64,000 bases of DNA, from the NCBI RefSeq assembly GCF_001591665.1, contig NZ_BCVI01000027.1, positions 1 through 64,000 of the forward strand. Reading direction: 5' to 3'. The notes under the pieces are model-generated. The model saw only the letters and a program-made list of their open reading frames with translations. It was not told the origin of the DNA and ran no database searches. This DNA is from Neobacillus soli NBRC 102451 (GTDB taxonomy: Bacteria > Bacillota > Bacilli > Bacillales > Cytobacillaceae). Below, one piece after another: positions 35,659 through 44,531 of the stretch (positions are counted from its first letter, which is position 1; each line of letters begins with the position of its first letter). A program made the position numbers and the translations under genes.

Positions 35659-36681
35659 GTGATGCGCAAAAAAATATATTTTGGTTCCGCCCTATTAATT
35701 GCTTTGTTATTGATTGGCGGGATGTTTTATACCTTGCCATATTATGTATCAAAGCCAGGAATGGCAAAAGAACTTGGGCCAATCGTTACAGTTGAAGACG
35801 GATATAAAGATGAAGGAAACTTTATGCTTACAACAGTGAGAATGGGAAGAGCGAATATCTACTCCTATTTGGAGGCAAAGATACGAAAATATGAAGAAAT
35901 TTATCCATTAGATATGATTTTATATAAAAAAGAAACAGAGGAAGAATATAATGTTAGACAGCTTCACCTGATGGCAGGGTCGAAACAAAATGCAATCGAG
36001 GTTGCCTACCGCCATGCTGGATTACCTGTTCATTACCAATATAATGGAATCTACGTCATGCAGGTGATTCCAACTATGCCTGCTGATGGGAAGCTTCAAG
36101 CAGGCGATCGAATTTTTAAAGTGGATGGGCAGCAATTACCTTCCTCGGAAAAATTCATTGATTACGTTGGCAAAAAACAAGCTGGGGATAAGGTTACATT
36201 AACCTATTTAAGAAATAAGAGTACGAATACGGTTACACTAACTCTAAAGCCCTTTAAAGAAGATCCTAAAAAGATAGGAATCGGAATATCCTTAGTGGAC
36301 GATAAAGAAATTATTGTTGATCCAAAGGTAAAGGTTCGGACGGATGAAATCGGCGGGCCGTCTGCTGGATTTATGTTTTCATTGGAAATCTACAACCAGT
36401 TAACAAGTGTTGATTTAACAAAAGGGTACCAAATAGCCGGGACGGGGACGATAGAAGTTGATGGTACGGTTGGACCTATCGGTGGGATTGAACAGAAGAT
36501 TGTCGCAGCTGACAAGGCTGGTGCAGAAATCTTTTTGGCCCCTAACGAAAAAGGAGCCAAGGATTCCAACTATCGGGCTGCAGTAAAGACAGCTCGTGAT
36601 ATTAAGACAAAAATGAAGATTGTTCCAATTGATACCTTTGAAGACGGTGTAAGTTATTTAGAGAAGCTGCCGAATAAATAA
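35659..36681 (+). CDS. ylbL: PDZ and Lon-protease-domain membrane protein YlbL (SepM family)
   Basis: A 340-residue membrane-anchored protease: an N-terminal signal anchor (residues 6-27), PDZ domain (about 120-190, GIYVMQVIPTMPADGKLQAGD) and S16 Lon-type proteolytic domain with catalytic Ser235 in GGPSAGFM and Lys280 in GGIEQKIVAADKAG. SepM-type proteases act on extracytoplasmic peptides or damaged membrane proteins; in B. subtilis YlbL has been linked to cell division control after DNA damage. The start is GTG at 35659 or ATG at 35662; the GGAAGGGG site fits the former. Confidence 0.93.
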   Translation: MMRKKIYFGSALLIALLLIGGMFYTLPYYVSKPGMAKELGPIVTVEDGYKDEGNFMLTTVRMGRANIYSYLEAKIRKYEEIYPLDMILYKKETEEEYNVRQLHLMAGSKQNAIEVAYRHAGLPVHYQYNGIYVMQVIPTMPADGKLQAGDRIFKVDGQQLPSSEKFIDYVGKKQAGDKVTLTYLRNKSTNTVTLTLKPFKEDPKKIGIGISLVDDKEIIVDPKVKVRTDEIGGPSAGFMFSLEIYNQLTSVDLTKGYQIAGTGTIEVDGTVGPIGGIEQKIVAADKAGAEIFLAPNEKGAKDSNYRAAVKTARDIKTKMKIVPIDTFEDGVSYLEKLPNK

Positions 36682-36717
36682 AAAGAAAGATGGTGCGTTA
36701 AATCGCATCATCTTTTT
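36682..36717. terminator. Bidirectional terminator between ylbL and tmcAL
   Basis: AAAGATG..TGCG pairs with CGCA..CATCTTT in a stem with A- and T-rich ends. Confidence 0.8.
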
Positions 36718-37930
36718 ACTTAATAAAAATCGGCGGCTGCTGAAATTCCTGCTTAATCATTTCCTTTTTTAAATGAGTGGGAACACCAAGAGAATATACA
36801 CGAGCTGCTTTTACGTCCAGTAAAATCTCACCCTCCTTAAAGGAAGACAGTTTTGAAATGAGGGGAAGGCTGAAATCCTTTTTCCGCTTATTCAAATATT
36901 CTTTCCCCTTTGTTGTCATACCTAAAAGTCTTAAATAAGAGGCCTTTTCCAGATTACGATTCATTTCCGTTTTTTTAGCATTCGTTAAGATATGAACACA
37001 TAATCGCTGCAGCCGAGTCCATGTATAACGTTTACTTTTTATTTTCTGCATAAACTCTTGAAAGCTATCAGCTTCTGAGGCTGCAGCCAGCAATCGGTTT
37101 TCAAGTCCTTCCTCCACCTCGTAAATTTCCCGAAGCTCGTTAGGACTGCTGTGGATTAACCGAAATTGAAGGAAGCCCCAATAATTTTCCCATTGGTGAA
37201 ACACATGATAATGTTGTAAATATTCTTTTAACAATTGTTTGGTCGGCTCTGGTACAAATTGGTCAATTCCCGTTTTACCATCCTCCGTCGAGAAAATGGC
37301 CTTTCGGATACTCGTTGCACTGGCAATCGTTTCAGAGGCAAAATGTTCATCGTGATAGTCTGCATTTTTGCGTGGGACTGTCATTGGTTTGACCGTGCTC
37401 TTTTGTTGTTTAATTGCTTTTATGTATTGGAAGCCAAGAATATTATTCGGCATCGCTAGGTCCAAGAATTTTTCTGAATCGGATAATTGTTGAAAGGAGA
37501 GTGCTAAAGCTTTTGGATAACTGACACCGGTTTTCAGGAATCGTTTGATATTTTCATCAAATGGCCGTTGTTGTTCTTCTAAGAAATCAATCGTTTGAAA
37601 AAAAGTAGAAATATCGCCACTTTCACTTCCAAAGCATAAAGAGTCGCAGCCTGCAGCATCTAATATTGACACGGCCCCATTGGCAAAGGTCTCTGCCTTC
37701 TGAGTAGCAAAGCTATAGGGAAGTTCAAAAACAATGTCAACGCCATTTAGCAATGCCATCTTCGTGCGATACCATTTGGAAACAAGTGCAGGTTCGCCCC
37801 TTTGCAAAAAATTCCCGCTCATGACTGCGATGACCACATCTGCCTGCGCTGCTTCCTTCGAGGTCTCGAGATGATAGGCATGTCCATTATGAAAAGGGTT
37901 GTATTCAACGATTAAGCCAACAGCTTTCAT
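36716..37930 (-). CDS. tmcAL: tRNA(Met) cytidine acetate ligase TmcAL (YlbM)
   Basis: A 404-residue nucleotidyltransferase-fold enzyme that makes N4-acetylcytidine at the elongator tRNA(Met) anticodon from acetate and ATP. N-terminal MKAVGLIVEYNPFHNGHAYH includes the HxGH motif (H14-N-G-H17); SGNFLQRGEPALVSKW and GFQYIKAI are also characteristic. ATG at 37930 follows AAGGAGGCAC; the frame from 37987 is not supported. Known as YlbM in B. subtilis, in the same place. Confidence 0.94.
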   Translation of the reverse strand: MKAVGLIVEYNPFHNGHAYHLETSKEAAQADVVIAVMSGNFLQRGEPALVSKWYRTKMALLNGVDIVFELPYSFATQKAETFANGAVSILDAAGCDSLCFGSESGDISTFFQTIDFLEEQQRPFDENIKRFLKTGVSYPKALALSFQQLSDSEKFLDLAMPNNILGFQYIKAIKQQKSTVKPMTVPRKNADYHDEHFASETIASATSIRKAIFSTEDGKTGIDQFVPEPTKQLLKEYLQHYHVFHQWENYWGFLQFRLIHSSPNELREIYEVEEGLENRLLAAASEADSFQEFMQKIKSKRYTWTRLQRLCVHILTNAKKTEMNRNLEKASYLRLLGMTTKGKEYLNKRKKDFSLPLISKLSSFKEGEILLDVKAARVYSLGVPTHLKKEMIKQEFQQPPIFIK

Positions 37931-38112
37931 GTGTGCCTCCTTAAAAATAAAACTATTACCATTATAGCAAATTTGTAAGGAAACCAATCAAATTATATGT
38001 TATGATAATCAAGATGTTTGCAAAAAGCTTATCTGGTTAAACTAGTATCAGCAGCACTTATGAGCGATTTGCTTCTTTTTTAAATCACCTGACGAGGTGT
38101 AAAGAAAAAACA

Positions 38113-38141
38113 TTGACAAAAAATTTATCGAAGGCTATAAT
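38113..38141 (+). promoter_or_regulatory. Consensus sigma-A promoter of ylbN-rpmF
   Basis: TTGACA (38113-38118), 17 bases, TATAAT (38136-38141): a full consensus promoter. The transcription start should lie near 38148, leaving a leader of about 20 bases before the ylbN start. It is the strongest promoter seen in the window, apt for a ribosomal protein operon. Confidence 0.9.
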
Positions 38142-38168
38142 TACCTTTGTTGCCTTGGGGTGATTCAA

Positions 38169-38696
38169 TTGAAATGGACATTAGGTCAATTACAAAAATA
38201 TCGAAACAAGGATTTTTTGATTGATGAAACGATTCGGGTCGATGAGATTAAAGAAATTGATCCATCCATCCTGGAAGTGTCTCCCATTCACATTACGGGT
38301 CGTGGAGATATTGATTCAACGAAAGTGACATTCCATTTAAAAATCGAAGGTCATTTAATACTTCCTTGTTCTCGTACTTTAGTAGATGTGAAACTGCCAA
38401 TTAATGTCGAAACAACTGAAACTTTCCTCTTACAAGGTTCAGTTTATGAAACTGAAGAGGAAGCCTATCAGGTAAAAGATGATGTGATTGATTGTTATCC
38501 ACTCATTCGAGAGATCCTTTTACTTGAGGTTCCGATGCAAGTGTTTTGCGAAGATGGAGAATCTGAAGGAGCGGCACCGCAATCCGGTAAGGATTGGGAA
38601 GTTGTTCGTGATGATGATCAGTCTAACAAGATTGATCCAAGACTAGCAGGACTTGCAAAGTTTTTTGACCAAAACAATTCTTCTTCCGAATCATAA
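38169..38696 (+). CDS. ylbN: YceD/DUF177 family protein YlbN
   Basis: A 175-residue protein of the DUF177 (YceD) family, nearly always located before rpmF, probably connected with 23S rRNA or ribosome accumulation. The start is TTG at 38169 with GGGGTGA a few bases upstream, giving the N-terminus MKWTLGQLQKYR; GTG at 38160 lies within the ribosome binding site. The conserved C-terminal DPRLAGLAKFF is present. The central CSRTL and CYPLIREILLLEVP segments fit the family. Confidence 0.93.
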   Translation: MKWTLGQLQKYRNKDFLIDETIRVDEIKEIDPSILEVSPIHITGRGDIDSTKVTFHLKIEGHLILPCSRTLVDVKLPINVETTETFLLQGSVYETEEEAYQVKDDVIDCYPLIREILLLEVPMQVFCEDGESEGAAPQSGKDWEVVRDDDQSNKIDPRLAGLAKFFDQNNSSSES

Positions 38697-38780
38697 TCGA
38701 CAAAAACTAAGAAGCAAAGTGAAGAACCAGCATTCCTGGCCTTCATTACTTTCTTAATACTCTTTAAGGAGGTGGGAAGA

Positions 38781-38954
38781 ATGGCTGTACCAGCTAGAAG
38801 GACTTCTAAAACTGCAAAAAGAAAACGTCGTACTCATTTTAAATTAAGCGTTCCTGGTATGGTAAGTTGCCCAAACTGTGGTGAAATGAAACTTACTCAT
38901 CACGTATGTAAAGCTTGCGGAACTTACAAAGGAAAAGATGTTGTTAACGACTAA
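38781..38954 (+). CDS. rpmF: 50S ribosomal protein L32 (zinc-ribbon form)
   Basis: A 57-residue basic protein: [20 protein letters not shown] and then two CxxC pairs (CPNC at about 33-36, CKAC at about 46-49), so the Zn-binding (C+) paralog. The start is ATG at 38781, preceded by AAGGAGGTGGG. Cotranscribed with ylbN from the consensus promoter and closed by a strong terminator. Confidence 0.97.
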   Translation: MAVPARRTSKTAKRKRRTHFKLSVPGMVSCPNCGEMKLTHHVCKACGTYKGKDVVND

Positions 38955-38970
38955 TTTTAAGGTAAGATAG

Positions 38971-39003
38971 AAAGCACAAGGGTTTTTAAACCCTTGTGCT
39001 TTT
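38971..39003 (+). terminator. Terminator of ylbN-rpmF
   Basis: A perfect 15-bp stem, AAAGCACAAGGGTTT / AAACCCTTGTGCTTT, with a 2-base central spacer. Confidence 0.88.
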
Positions 39004-39068
39004 GTCGTTTCATAGAAAAAATACATACTTATAAATTGCCCTGAAAAAATATGAAAGGATGTGTAAGT

Positions 39069-39839
39069 TTGTCATACACTATTGAAAAGCGGGCGTCAGG
39101 ATATTTATTATTTACGATAAAAAGAAGTGAAAAAAGGAATGCTATTAATTTTGACATTATGCAAGGGTTATCGGAAGCTATGAAGAAATCCTCGGATCCT
39201 GGGATAAAAGCACTTGTTATTACGGGAACCGGCGACCGTGCCTTTTGTTCTGGGGGAGATTTGTCGGATTTTCACCTCCTGCATACAAAGGAAGACGCCT
39301 ATCCCATGCTTTCGAGGATGGCGAATATTCTGTATTCTCTTCTTACTCTGCCAATTCCGACCGTTGCGCTTATAAATGGAACTGCGATTGGAGGCGGGTG
39401 TGAGCTTGCCTCAGCTTGTGATTTCCGCCTTGCGCGAAAAGGTATAAAAGCGGGATTTGTACAGGGTAAGCAAGCAATTACAACGGGCTGGGGCGGTGGT
39501 TCCATTTTAGCGGAAAAACTCCCTGCCGCTAATGCGATGAAGCTCTTAATGGACGCAGAACTGCAATCAGCTGATTATTTACAAGATGCTGGATTTATCG
39601 ATGCCCTCTTTGAGGATGACCCCCTCCAGTCTTGTGATGCATATCTGGAGAAATTGTTAACAAATGAGTTAACGGTGCTGCAGTCCTATAAAAGAATATG
39701 GACGAGAAAGTGGGCGGAAACGAAACTATTCGAAAGAATAGAGGAAGAGGTAAGAACTTGTTCATTACTATGGGAAAGTGATGCCCATCATGACTATGTA
39801 AAATCGTTTATGAATAAAAAATCAGCGAATAAAGATTAA
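39069..39839 (+). CDS. Enoyl-CoA hydratase/isomerase family protein
   Basis: A 256-residue crotonase-fold protein. FTIKRSEKRNAINFDIM, the oxyanion-hole stretch FCSGGDLSDF and the helix LINGTAIGGGCELASACDFRLA are seen. The usual catalytic Glu pair is not obvious (GFVQGKQAITTGWGGG replaces the canonical second Glu region), so activity may be other than hydration, for example a 3-hydroxyisobutyryl-CoA-type or decarboxylase function. TTG at 39069 lies nine bases after AAAGGA; ATG at 39051 lacks a site. It stands between rpmF and the RsfA-like gene and is not part of the B. subtilis order. Confidence 0.85.
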   Translation: MSYTIEKRASGYLLFTIKRSEKRNAINFDIMQGLSEAMKKSSDPGIKALVITGTGDRAFCSGGDLSDFHLLHTKEDAYPMLSRMANILYSLLTLPIPTVALINGTAIGGGCELASACDFRLARKGIKAGFVQGKQAITTGWGGGSILAEKLPAANAMKLLMDAELQSADYLQDAGFIDALFEDDPLQSCDAYLEKLLTNELTVLQSYKRIWTRKWAETKLFERIEEEVRTCSLLWESDAHHDYVKSFMNKKSANKD

Positions 39840-39913
39840 ACACGCCGCTTGTTTAAGTCTATCTTTTCTAGTAGATGCATATGTATTATAAAAACACTAG
39901 GAGGGATGATTTA

Positions 39914-40540
39914 ATGTCACCAACTCGACAAGATGCGTGGTCCCAGGACGAAGACTTGCTGCTTGCGGAAGTTGTGTTACGACAAATCCGTGAAGGCGGG
40001 ACACAGCTGCAGGCATTTGAGGAGGTAGGGAAGCAGCTTTCGCGAACCTCAGCTGCCTGCGGCTTCCGCTGGAATTCATATGTAAGAAAGCAATATAAAT
40101 CGGGAATTGAGCTTGCCAAGAAGCAGAGAAAGGAATTGAAAAAACAACCGGCAGCTGATGCAGGGGAACCTCTCGTAGAAGAAGCTAAGGCAGAAAGTGT
40201 TACGTCACCACCTGATGAACGAGGTAATACAATCACGTTTCCAGCTGTTGTTCACTTTTTGGAGGGACTCCATAAAAAAGCGGCAGCCACCTCCAATTTT
40301 GAAGAGGATAAGAAGAAGTCTTTTGAAAAAATCAAAGAGTTGGAAAAGAAAACATACTATTTAGCCGCGGAAAATGAAAGATTGTTTAAAAATTTAAAGG
40401 CAATTGAAGAAGATTATCGTTCCTTAATCGAAATTATGGAAAGAGCCCGGAAAATGGTGATCCTTCAAGATGAGGAAAAACAACAAAAGGTAAAATTTCA
40501 AATGGACAAAAACGGCAATCTTGAAAGAATAGAAAAATAA
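39914..40540 (+). CDS. ylbO: RsfA/YlbO family sporulation transcriptional regulator
   Basis: A 208-residue regulator with an N-terminal Myb/SANT-like DNA-binding domain ([22 protein letters not shown] ... [18 protein letters not shown], residues 3-65), a linker and a C-terminal coiled coil (about 130-195). This is the RsfA prespore/mother-cell regulator family; position matches YlbO. ATG at 39914 follows AGGAGGG. Upstream, GCATATGTAT (near 39874) resembles a sigma-E -10 box, with a weak -35. Assigned to ylbO by family and context. Confidence 0.85.
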   Translation: MSPTRQDAWSQDEDLLLAEVVLRQIREGGTQLQAFEEVGKQLSRTSAACGFRWNSYVRKQYKSGIELAKKQRKELKKQPAADAGEPLVEEAKAESVTSPPDERGNTITFPAVVHFLEGLHKKAAATSNFEEDKKKSFEKIKELEKKTYYLAAENERLFKNLKAIEEDYRSLIEIMERARKMVILQDEEKQQKVKFQMDKNGNLERIEK

Positions 40541-40567
40541 AAAAGCGGACTCTGTCCGCTTCTTTAT
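40538..40567. terminator. Terminator between ylbO and ylbP
   Basis: AAAAGCGGAC / GTCCGCTTCTTT with a 3-base loop, usable in both directions by the convergent genes. Confidence 0.8.
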
Positions 40568-40581
40568 TTGGTAACAAAATC

Positions 40582-41055
40582 TTAATGTTGCTGGGGTTTG
40601 ACACCTTCCGGATACCAGACGAATGGGTTTTCGCCACGGTCACGCTCCATTTCGTAATCTACATTGGCAAACTCCATCTTTTCCCAGAATCCGCTTGATT
40701 TTACTCTTGGGTTTGTCTTAATTGGCAGGCCGAAGTTTTTCGCAAACTCCACAAGAACTTTACCATACCCCTTACCTTGATAATCAGGTAATACTTCAAG
40801 CTTCCATAATTCTAAATAGTTTTGAGGCGGATAGAAATAGCGGTCAAACTTTGCATCAATTTGATAAAGACTCATTCGTGCTACTAGTTTGTCCCCGAAA
40901 TAAACCCCGTAAAATGGTGATTCACTATCATTATCAACCATATTTGCTTCAAGGTCCTCAAGCATTGATAGCTCTTGAATTCCATATTCTTTAAACTTTT
41001 TAAACTCTTCTAGTGTTTTAAAATTCACCTTTAGTTTTTCCACTTTTACTCCCAT
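40582..41055 (-). CDS. ylbP: GNAT family N-acetyltransferase YlbP
   Basis: A 157-residue acetyltransferase with the GNAT acetyl-CoA loop LEVLPDYQGKGYGKVLVEFA (Q/RxxGxG at about residues 94-99). The protein substrate is unknown. The start is ATG at 41055 with GGAGGTAG upstream. The order ylbO-ylbP is as in B. subtilis. Confidence 0.9.
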   Translation of the reverse strand: MGVKVEKLKVNFKTLEEFKKFKEYGIQELSMLEDLEANMVDNDSESPFYGVYFGDKLVARMSLYQIDAKFDRYFYPPQNYLELWKLEVLPDYQGKGYGKVLVEFAKNFGLPIKTNPRVKSSGFWEKMEFANVDYEMERDRGENPFVWYPEGVKPQQH

Positions 41056-41133
41056 AGTCTACCTCCTAAAAATGAAAACCTGATAATCTTGTATATATTC
41101 ATTTGTTCTTGAATAATATGAAGTGAAAAATAT

Positions 41134-41170
41134 TTGCATTATTCAAAACGAATTAATATCATTATATAAT
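41134..41170 (+). promoter_or_regulatory. Likely promoter of the acyl-CoA carboxylase operon
   Basis: Two overlapping choices, each with 17-base spacing: TTGCAT (41134) with TATCAT (41157), and TTCAAA (41142) with TATAAT (41165). Either starts transcription about 110-120 bases ahead of the first gene. Confidence 0.5.
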
Positions 41171-41199
41171 AAAAATACAAAAAATTCTTCAAATAAATT

Positions 41200-41214
41200 C
41201 GGAAAGCGTTTACA
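41200..41214 (+). promoter_or_regulatory. Putative cre (CcpA) site of the carboxylase operon
   Basis: CGGAAAGCGTTTACA matches WTGNAARCGNWWWCA at 13 of 15 positions, with an intact AAGCGTTTACA core. It lies about 30 bases downstream of the predicted start, where CcpA would act as a roadblock in the presence of glucose. Confidence 0.5.
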
Positions 41215-41291
41215 AAAAATGCAGGAAATTCGGGGAATGATGTAGAAACATATTAAACGAGGTAGAAAAGGGGTATGAAGGGGGAAAAAGT

Positions 41292-42629
41292 GTGCAAAAG
41301 ATTTTAATTGCCAATCGAGGAGAAATTGCCCTTCGGATTATTAAAACCTGTCAGGAGATGGGAATTGAAACGGTTGCTATTTATTCCGAAGCTGATAAAG
41401 ATATGCCATTTGTGAAAGCGGCAACAAAGGCAGTTTGTGTAGGCGAACCGCCTGTTAACAAATCCTATTTACAGAGCGATAAGATTTTAGAAATAGCAAA
41501 AAGTGAAAAAGTGGATGCCATCCACCCTGGATATGGCTTTTTATCAGAAAATGCCGCATTTGCCCAACAAGCGATAAACGAGGGAATAATATTTATCGGG
41601 CCAAAACCTGAAACGATTGAATTAATGGGCGATAAAATTGCTTCGCGCCATACTATGGAAAAGGCTGGAATACCAGTAGTGCCTGGAAGCAGTGTTGGCT
41701 TAAAAACGATAGAAGAGGCATGTGGCTTTGCGGAAGCAATTGGCTATCCCGTCATGCTTAAGGCTAGCGGCGGCGGTGGCGGAATTGGCATGGTGTTTTG
41801 TGAAAATGAGCAAGCGCTCGTTAAGTTTTATACTTCAACTAAGTCGAGGGCTTTGGCCTATTTCGGCTCTGATAAGGTATTTATCGAAAAATATATTGCT
41901 GATGCCAGGCATATCGAAGTTCAGGTATTTGGGGATAACCATGGAAACATCGTCCATCTATTTGAAAGGGATTGTTCGATTCAAAGAAGACATCAAAAGG
42001 TTGTCGAAGAATCACCATCACCATTTCTATCCGACTCAGTCCGAAATAAAATGTATGAAACAGCTGTTAAAGCAGCTCACGCTGTTGACTATACGAACGC
42101 TGGAACGATTGAGTTCATTGTCGATGAAAATGAAAATTTTTATTTCCTTGAAATGAATACACGCTTGCAGGTCGAGCATCCAGTTACAGAAATGATTACG
42201 AGCCTTGATTTAGTAAAATGGCAAATCCTCGTGGCTCAAGGCAAGAGGTTACCTTTACTGCAAAATGAAATTTCCTCGTCAGGTAATGCCATTGAATTCC
42301 GACTTTACGCGGAAGACCCTGTCCGCTTTTTGCCATCGCCTGGGAAAATTACCACTCTTCATTGGAATCAAAAAGAGGGAGTGAGAATTGATTCCGGCTA
42401 TGAGGAAGGTGGAACAGTTACTCCGTTTTATGATCCGATGATTGCAAAGTGTATATTTCAAGGTGAAACACGAAAGGAAGCATTGGAATTAGCCAAAAGC
42501 TTTTTTAAAGAAATGAAGATTGAAGGAATAAAAACCAATGCACCGCTTTTCTTGAATATTTTAGCAAATGATGATTTCCAAAATGGATCGTATACAACAA
42601 GCTTTTTAACAAAAAATTTAGTGAAATAG
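41292..42629 (+). CDS. Acyl-CoA carboxylase biotin carboxylase subunit
   Basis: A 445-residue ATP-grasp enzyme that carboxylates the biotin of its carrier subunit. ILIANRGEIALRIIKTCQ, the glycine loop KASGGGGGIGMVF, ERDCSIQRRHQKVVEE and EMNTRLQVEHPVTE are typical of AccC/PccA N-domains. It is not the housekeeping accBC pair: the partner genes downstream are a 70-aa biotinyl protein and a single-chain carboxyltransferase, as in the B. subtilis yngH/yngHB/yngE set. GTG at 41292 has a GAAGGGGG site upstream. Confidence 0.92.
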   Translation: MQKILIANRGEIALRIIKTCQEMGIETVAIYSEADKDMPFVKAATKAVCVGEPPVNKSYLQSDKILEIAKSEKVDAIHPGYGFLSENAAFAQQAINEGIIFIGPKPETIELMGDKIASRHTMEKAGIPVVPGSSVGLKTIEEACGFAEAIGYPVMLKASGGGGGIGMVFCENEQALVKFYTSTKSRALAYFGSDKVFIEKYIADARHIEVQVFGDNHGNIVHLFERDCSIQRRHQKVVEESPSPFLSDSVRNKMYETAVKAAHAVDYTNAGTIEFIVDENENFYFLEMNTRLQVEHPVTEMITSLDLVKWQILVAQGKRLPLLQNEISSSGNAIEFRLYAEDPVRFLPSPGKITTLHWNQKEGVRIDSGYEEGGTVTPFYDPMIAKCIFQGETRKEALELAKSFFKEMKIEGIKTNAPLFLNILANDDFQNGSYTTSFLTKNLVK

Positions 42630-42643
42630 GGAGAGAGAAAAGT

Positions 42644-42856
42644 ATGAAAGAAATTACAGCAACTATGGCAGGAACGGTATTAAATATTTTCGTAGCATCA
42701 GGTGACAAAGTTAACCCGGGTCAGGAAGTGGTAATGCTTGAATCTATGAAAATGGAAATTCCGATTGAAAGCGAGTCCGCTGGCACAGTACAGGAAATGC
42801 GGGTTAACATTGGCGACTTTGTCAATGAAGGCGATGTATTGATTGTTTTAGAATAG
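42644..42856 (+). CDS. Biotin/lipoyl attachment domain protein (YngHB-like)
   Basis: A 70-residue single-domain biotin carrier. The attachment motif is MLESMKMEIPI with Lys36; the Ser in place of the usual Ala (ESMKM) is also seen in the B. subtilis small biotin/lipoyl attachment protein. No N-terminal thumb domain, so it is unlike AccB. It lies between biotin carboxylase (14 bases) and carboxyltransferase (18 bases) and must serve as their shared mobile carrier. Confidence 0.92.
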   Translation: MKEITATMAGTVLNIFVASGDKVNPGQEVVMLESMKMEIPIESESAGTVQEMRVNIGDFVNEGDVLIVLE

Positions 42857-42874
42857 CAGAGGAGGGGGAGCGAA

Positions 42875-44416
42875 ATGGCAAAAACAAATACATTAAATGA
42901 TCAATTAAATGAAAATAGGAAAAAGATCGAAGCTGGGGGACAGCCAAAATATCATGAAAAGGCAAAAGAGCAAAAAAAGTTATTTGTTCGTGACCGCTTA
43001 GCTTTATTGTTTGATGAAGGTAAGTATGAGGAAGATGGGAAATTTGCTAATTTTCAAGCCGGTGACCTTCCAGCTGATGGTGTTGTCACAGCGATTGGCA
43101 AAATTAATGGGCAGACGGTATGTGTCATGGCCAATGATTCCACTATAAAAGCTGGTTCATGGGGAGCCCGTACAGTTGAAAAGATTATCCGTATTCAGGA
43201 AACAGCGGAAAAATTGATGGTTCCGTTATTGTATCTTGTCGATTCAGCTGGGGCAAGAATTACAGATCAATTAGAAATGTTTCCTAATCGTCGCGGAGCG
43301 GGTAAAATCTTCCATAACCAAGTGAAGCTGTCGGGGATGATTCCTCAGATTTGTATACTGTTTGGACCTTCTGCGGCAGGTGGGGCGTACATACCGGCAT
43401 TTTGCGATATTGTTATTATGGTCGATCAAAATGCCTCGATGTACCTTGGCTCACCGCGAATGGCTGAAAAAGTTATCGGGGAAAAGGTATCGCTTGAAGA
43501 AATGGGCGGGGCCCGAATGCACTGTACTATTAGCGGCTGCGGTGATGTTCTCAGCACCAGTGAAGAAGAAGCGATTGAATTAGCAAAAAAATATATCAGT
43601 TATTTCCCTGCCAGCTTTAAAGAAAAAACAAATCTGGTTGAGGGTAAAGCAGCAAACGAAGGCCGCGAGCTAGAAGCGATTATTCCGGAAAACCAAAACG
43701 CTCCCTTTGATATGTACGAATGTATTGAAAGACTCGTTGACGATGCTAGTTTTTATGAAATTAAAAAATTATTTGCACCTGAATTAATCACCGGTTTGGC
43801 TAGAATCGATGGCAGAGCGGTCGGGATTATCGCTAATCAGCCAAAGGTAAAAGGCGGGGTTCTATTTGTTGATTCCGCTGATAAAGCCGCAAAATTTATC
43901 CAGCTTTGTGATGCCTTCCATATTCCGTTATTATTCCTTGCAGATGTACCTGGATTTATGATTGGTACAAAGGTTGAACGGGCCGGGATTATTCGCCATG
44001 GGGCAAAATTAATTGCCGCAATGAGCTCAGCAACTGTGCCTAAGATATCCGTTATTGTAAGAAAGGCTTATGGTGCCGGTCTTTATGCAATGGCAGGACC
44101 TGCGTTTGAGCCAGACTGCTGCATCGCCCTACCGACCGCACAAATTGCGGTGATGGGCCCAGAGGCGGCTGTCAATGCTGTCTATTCCAATAAGATCAAT
44201 GAAATTGTCGATCCGAAAGAAAGAATCGCCTATGTTCAAGCGAAGCATAGAGAGTATAAAGAACATATCGATATTTATAAGCTTGCATCTGAGCTGATAG
44301 TCGACGAAATTACGGCGCCATCAGAATTAAGAGATGTGCTTATTCAGCGCTTTGCCTATTATGAAACAAAAGAATTGACTTTCAGTGTCCGGAAGCATCC
44401 GGTTTATCCAGTATAG
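42875..44416 (+). CDS. Acyl-CoA carboxylase carboxyltransferase subunit
   Basis: A 513-residue single-chain carboxyltransferase with two crotonase-like domains, of the propionyl-/methylcrotonyl-/methylmalonyl-CoA family. N-half: LYLVDSAGARITDQ and FGPSAAGGAYIPAFCD; C-half: IPLLFLADVPGFMIGTKVERAGIIRHGAKLI-like acyl-CoA and biotin loops and ARKAYGAGLYAMAG-type oxyanion segment. Substrate among propionyl-CoA, methylcrotonyl-CoA and related acyl-CoAs cannot be fixed. Last gene of the operon, followed by a terminator. No enoyl-CoA or acyl-CoA dehydrogenase is adjacent. Confidence 0.9.
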   Translation: MAKTNTLNDQLNENRKKIEAGGQPKYHEKAKEQKKLFVRDRLALLFDEGKYEEDGKFANFQAGDLPADGVVTAIGKINGQTVCVMANDSTIKAGSWGARTVEKIIRIQETAEKLMVPLLYLVDSAGARITDQLEMFPNRRGAGKIFHNQVKLSGMIPQICILFGPSAAGGAYIPAFCDIVIMVDQNASMYLGSPRMAEKVIGEKVSLEEMGGARMHCTISGCGDVLSTSEEEAIELAKKYISYFPASFKEKTNLVEGKAANEGRELEAIIPENQNAPFDMYECIERLVDDASFYEIKKLFAPELITGLARIDGRAVGIIANQPKVKGGVLFVDSADKAAKFIQLCDAFHIPLLFLADVPGFMIGTKVERAGIIRHGAKLIAAMSSATVPKISVIVRKAYGAGLYAMAGPAFEPDCCIALPTAQIAVMGPEAAVNAVYSNKINEIVDPKERIAYVQAKHREYKEHIDIYKLASELIVDEITAPSELRDVLIQRFAYYETKELTFSVRKHPVYPV

Positions 44417-44419
44417 GAG

Positions 44420-44458
44420 AAAATCCCTTGTCGAAATATTCTCGGTAAGGGATTTTTT
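44420..44458 (+). terminator. Terminator of the carboxylase operon
   Basis: AAATCCCTT / AAGGGATTT with a long loop and T6. Confidence 0.8.
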
Positions 44459-44531
44459 CGTTATTCATACTTTCTAGGGGCTTATATAATCTGATAAAAT
44501 ACTTGTAACGATGATAAAAAGAGGGGTTACC

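Noticed and set aside
38700..38780. Short hairpin-like sequence ahead of rpmF as a ribosomal-protein leader
   Set aside because: The GAAG/CTTC-type pairing is short and interrupted; no known L32 autoregulatory leader can be matched.
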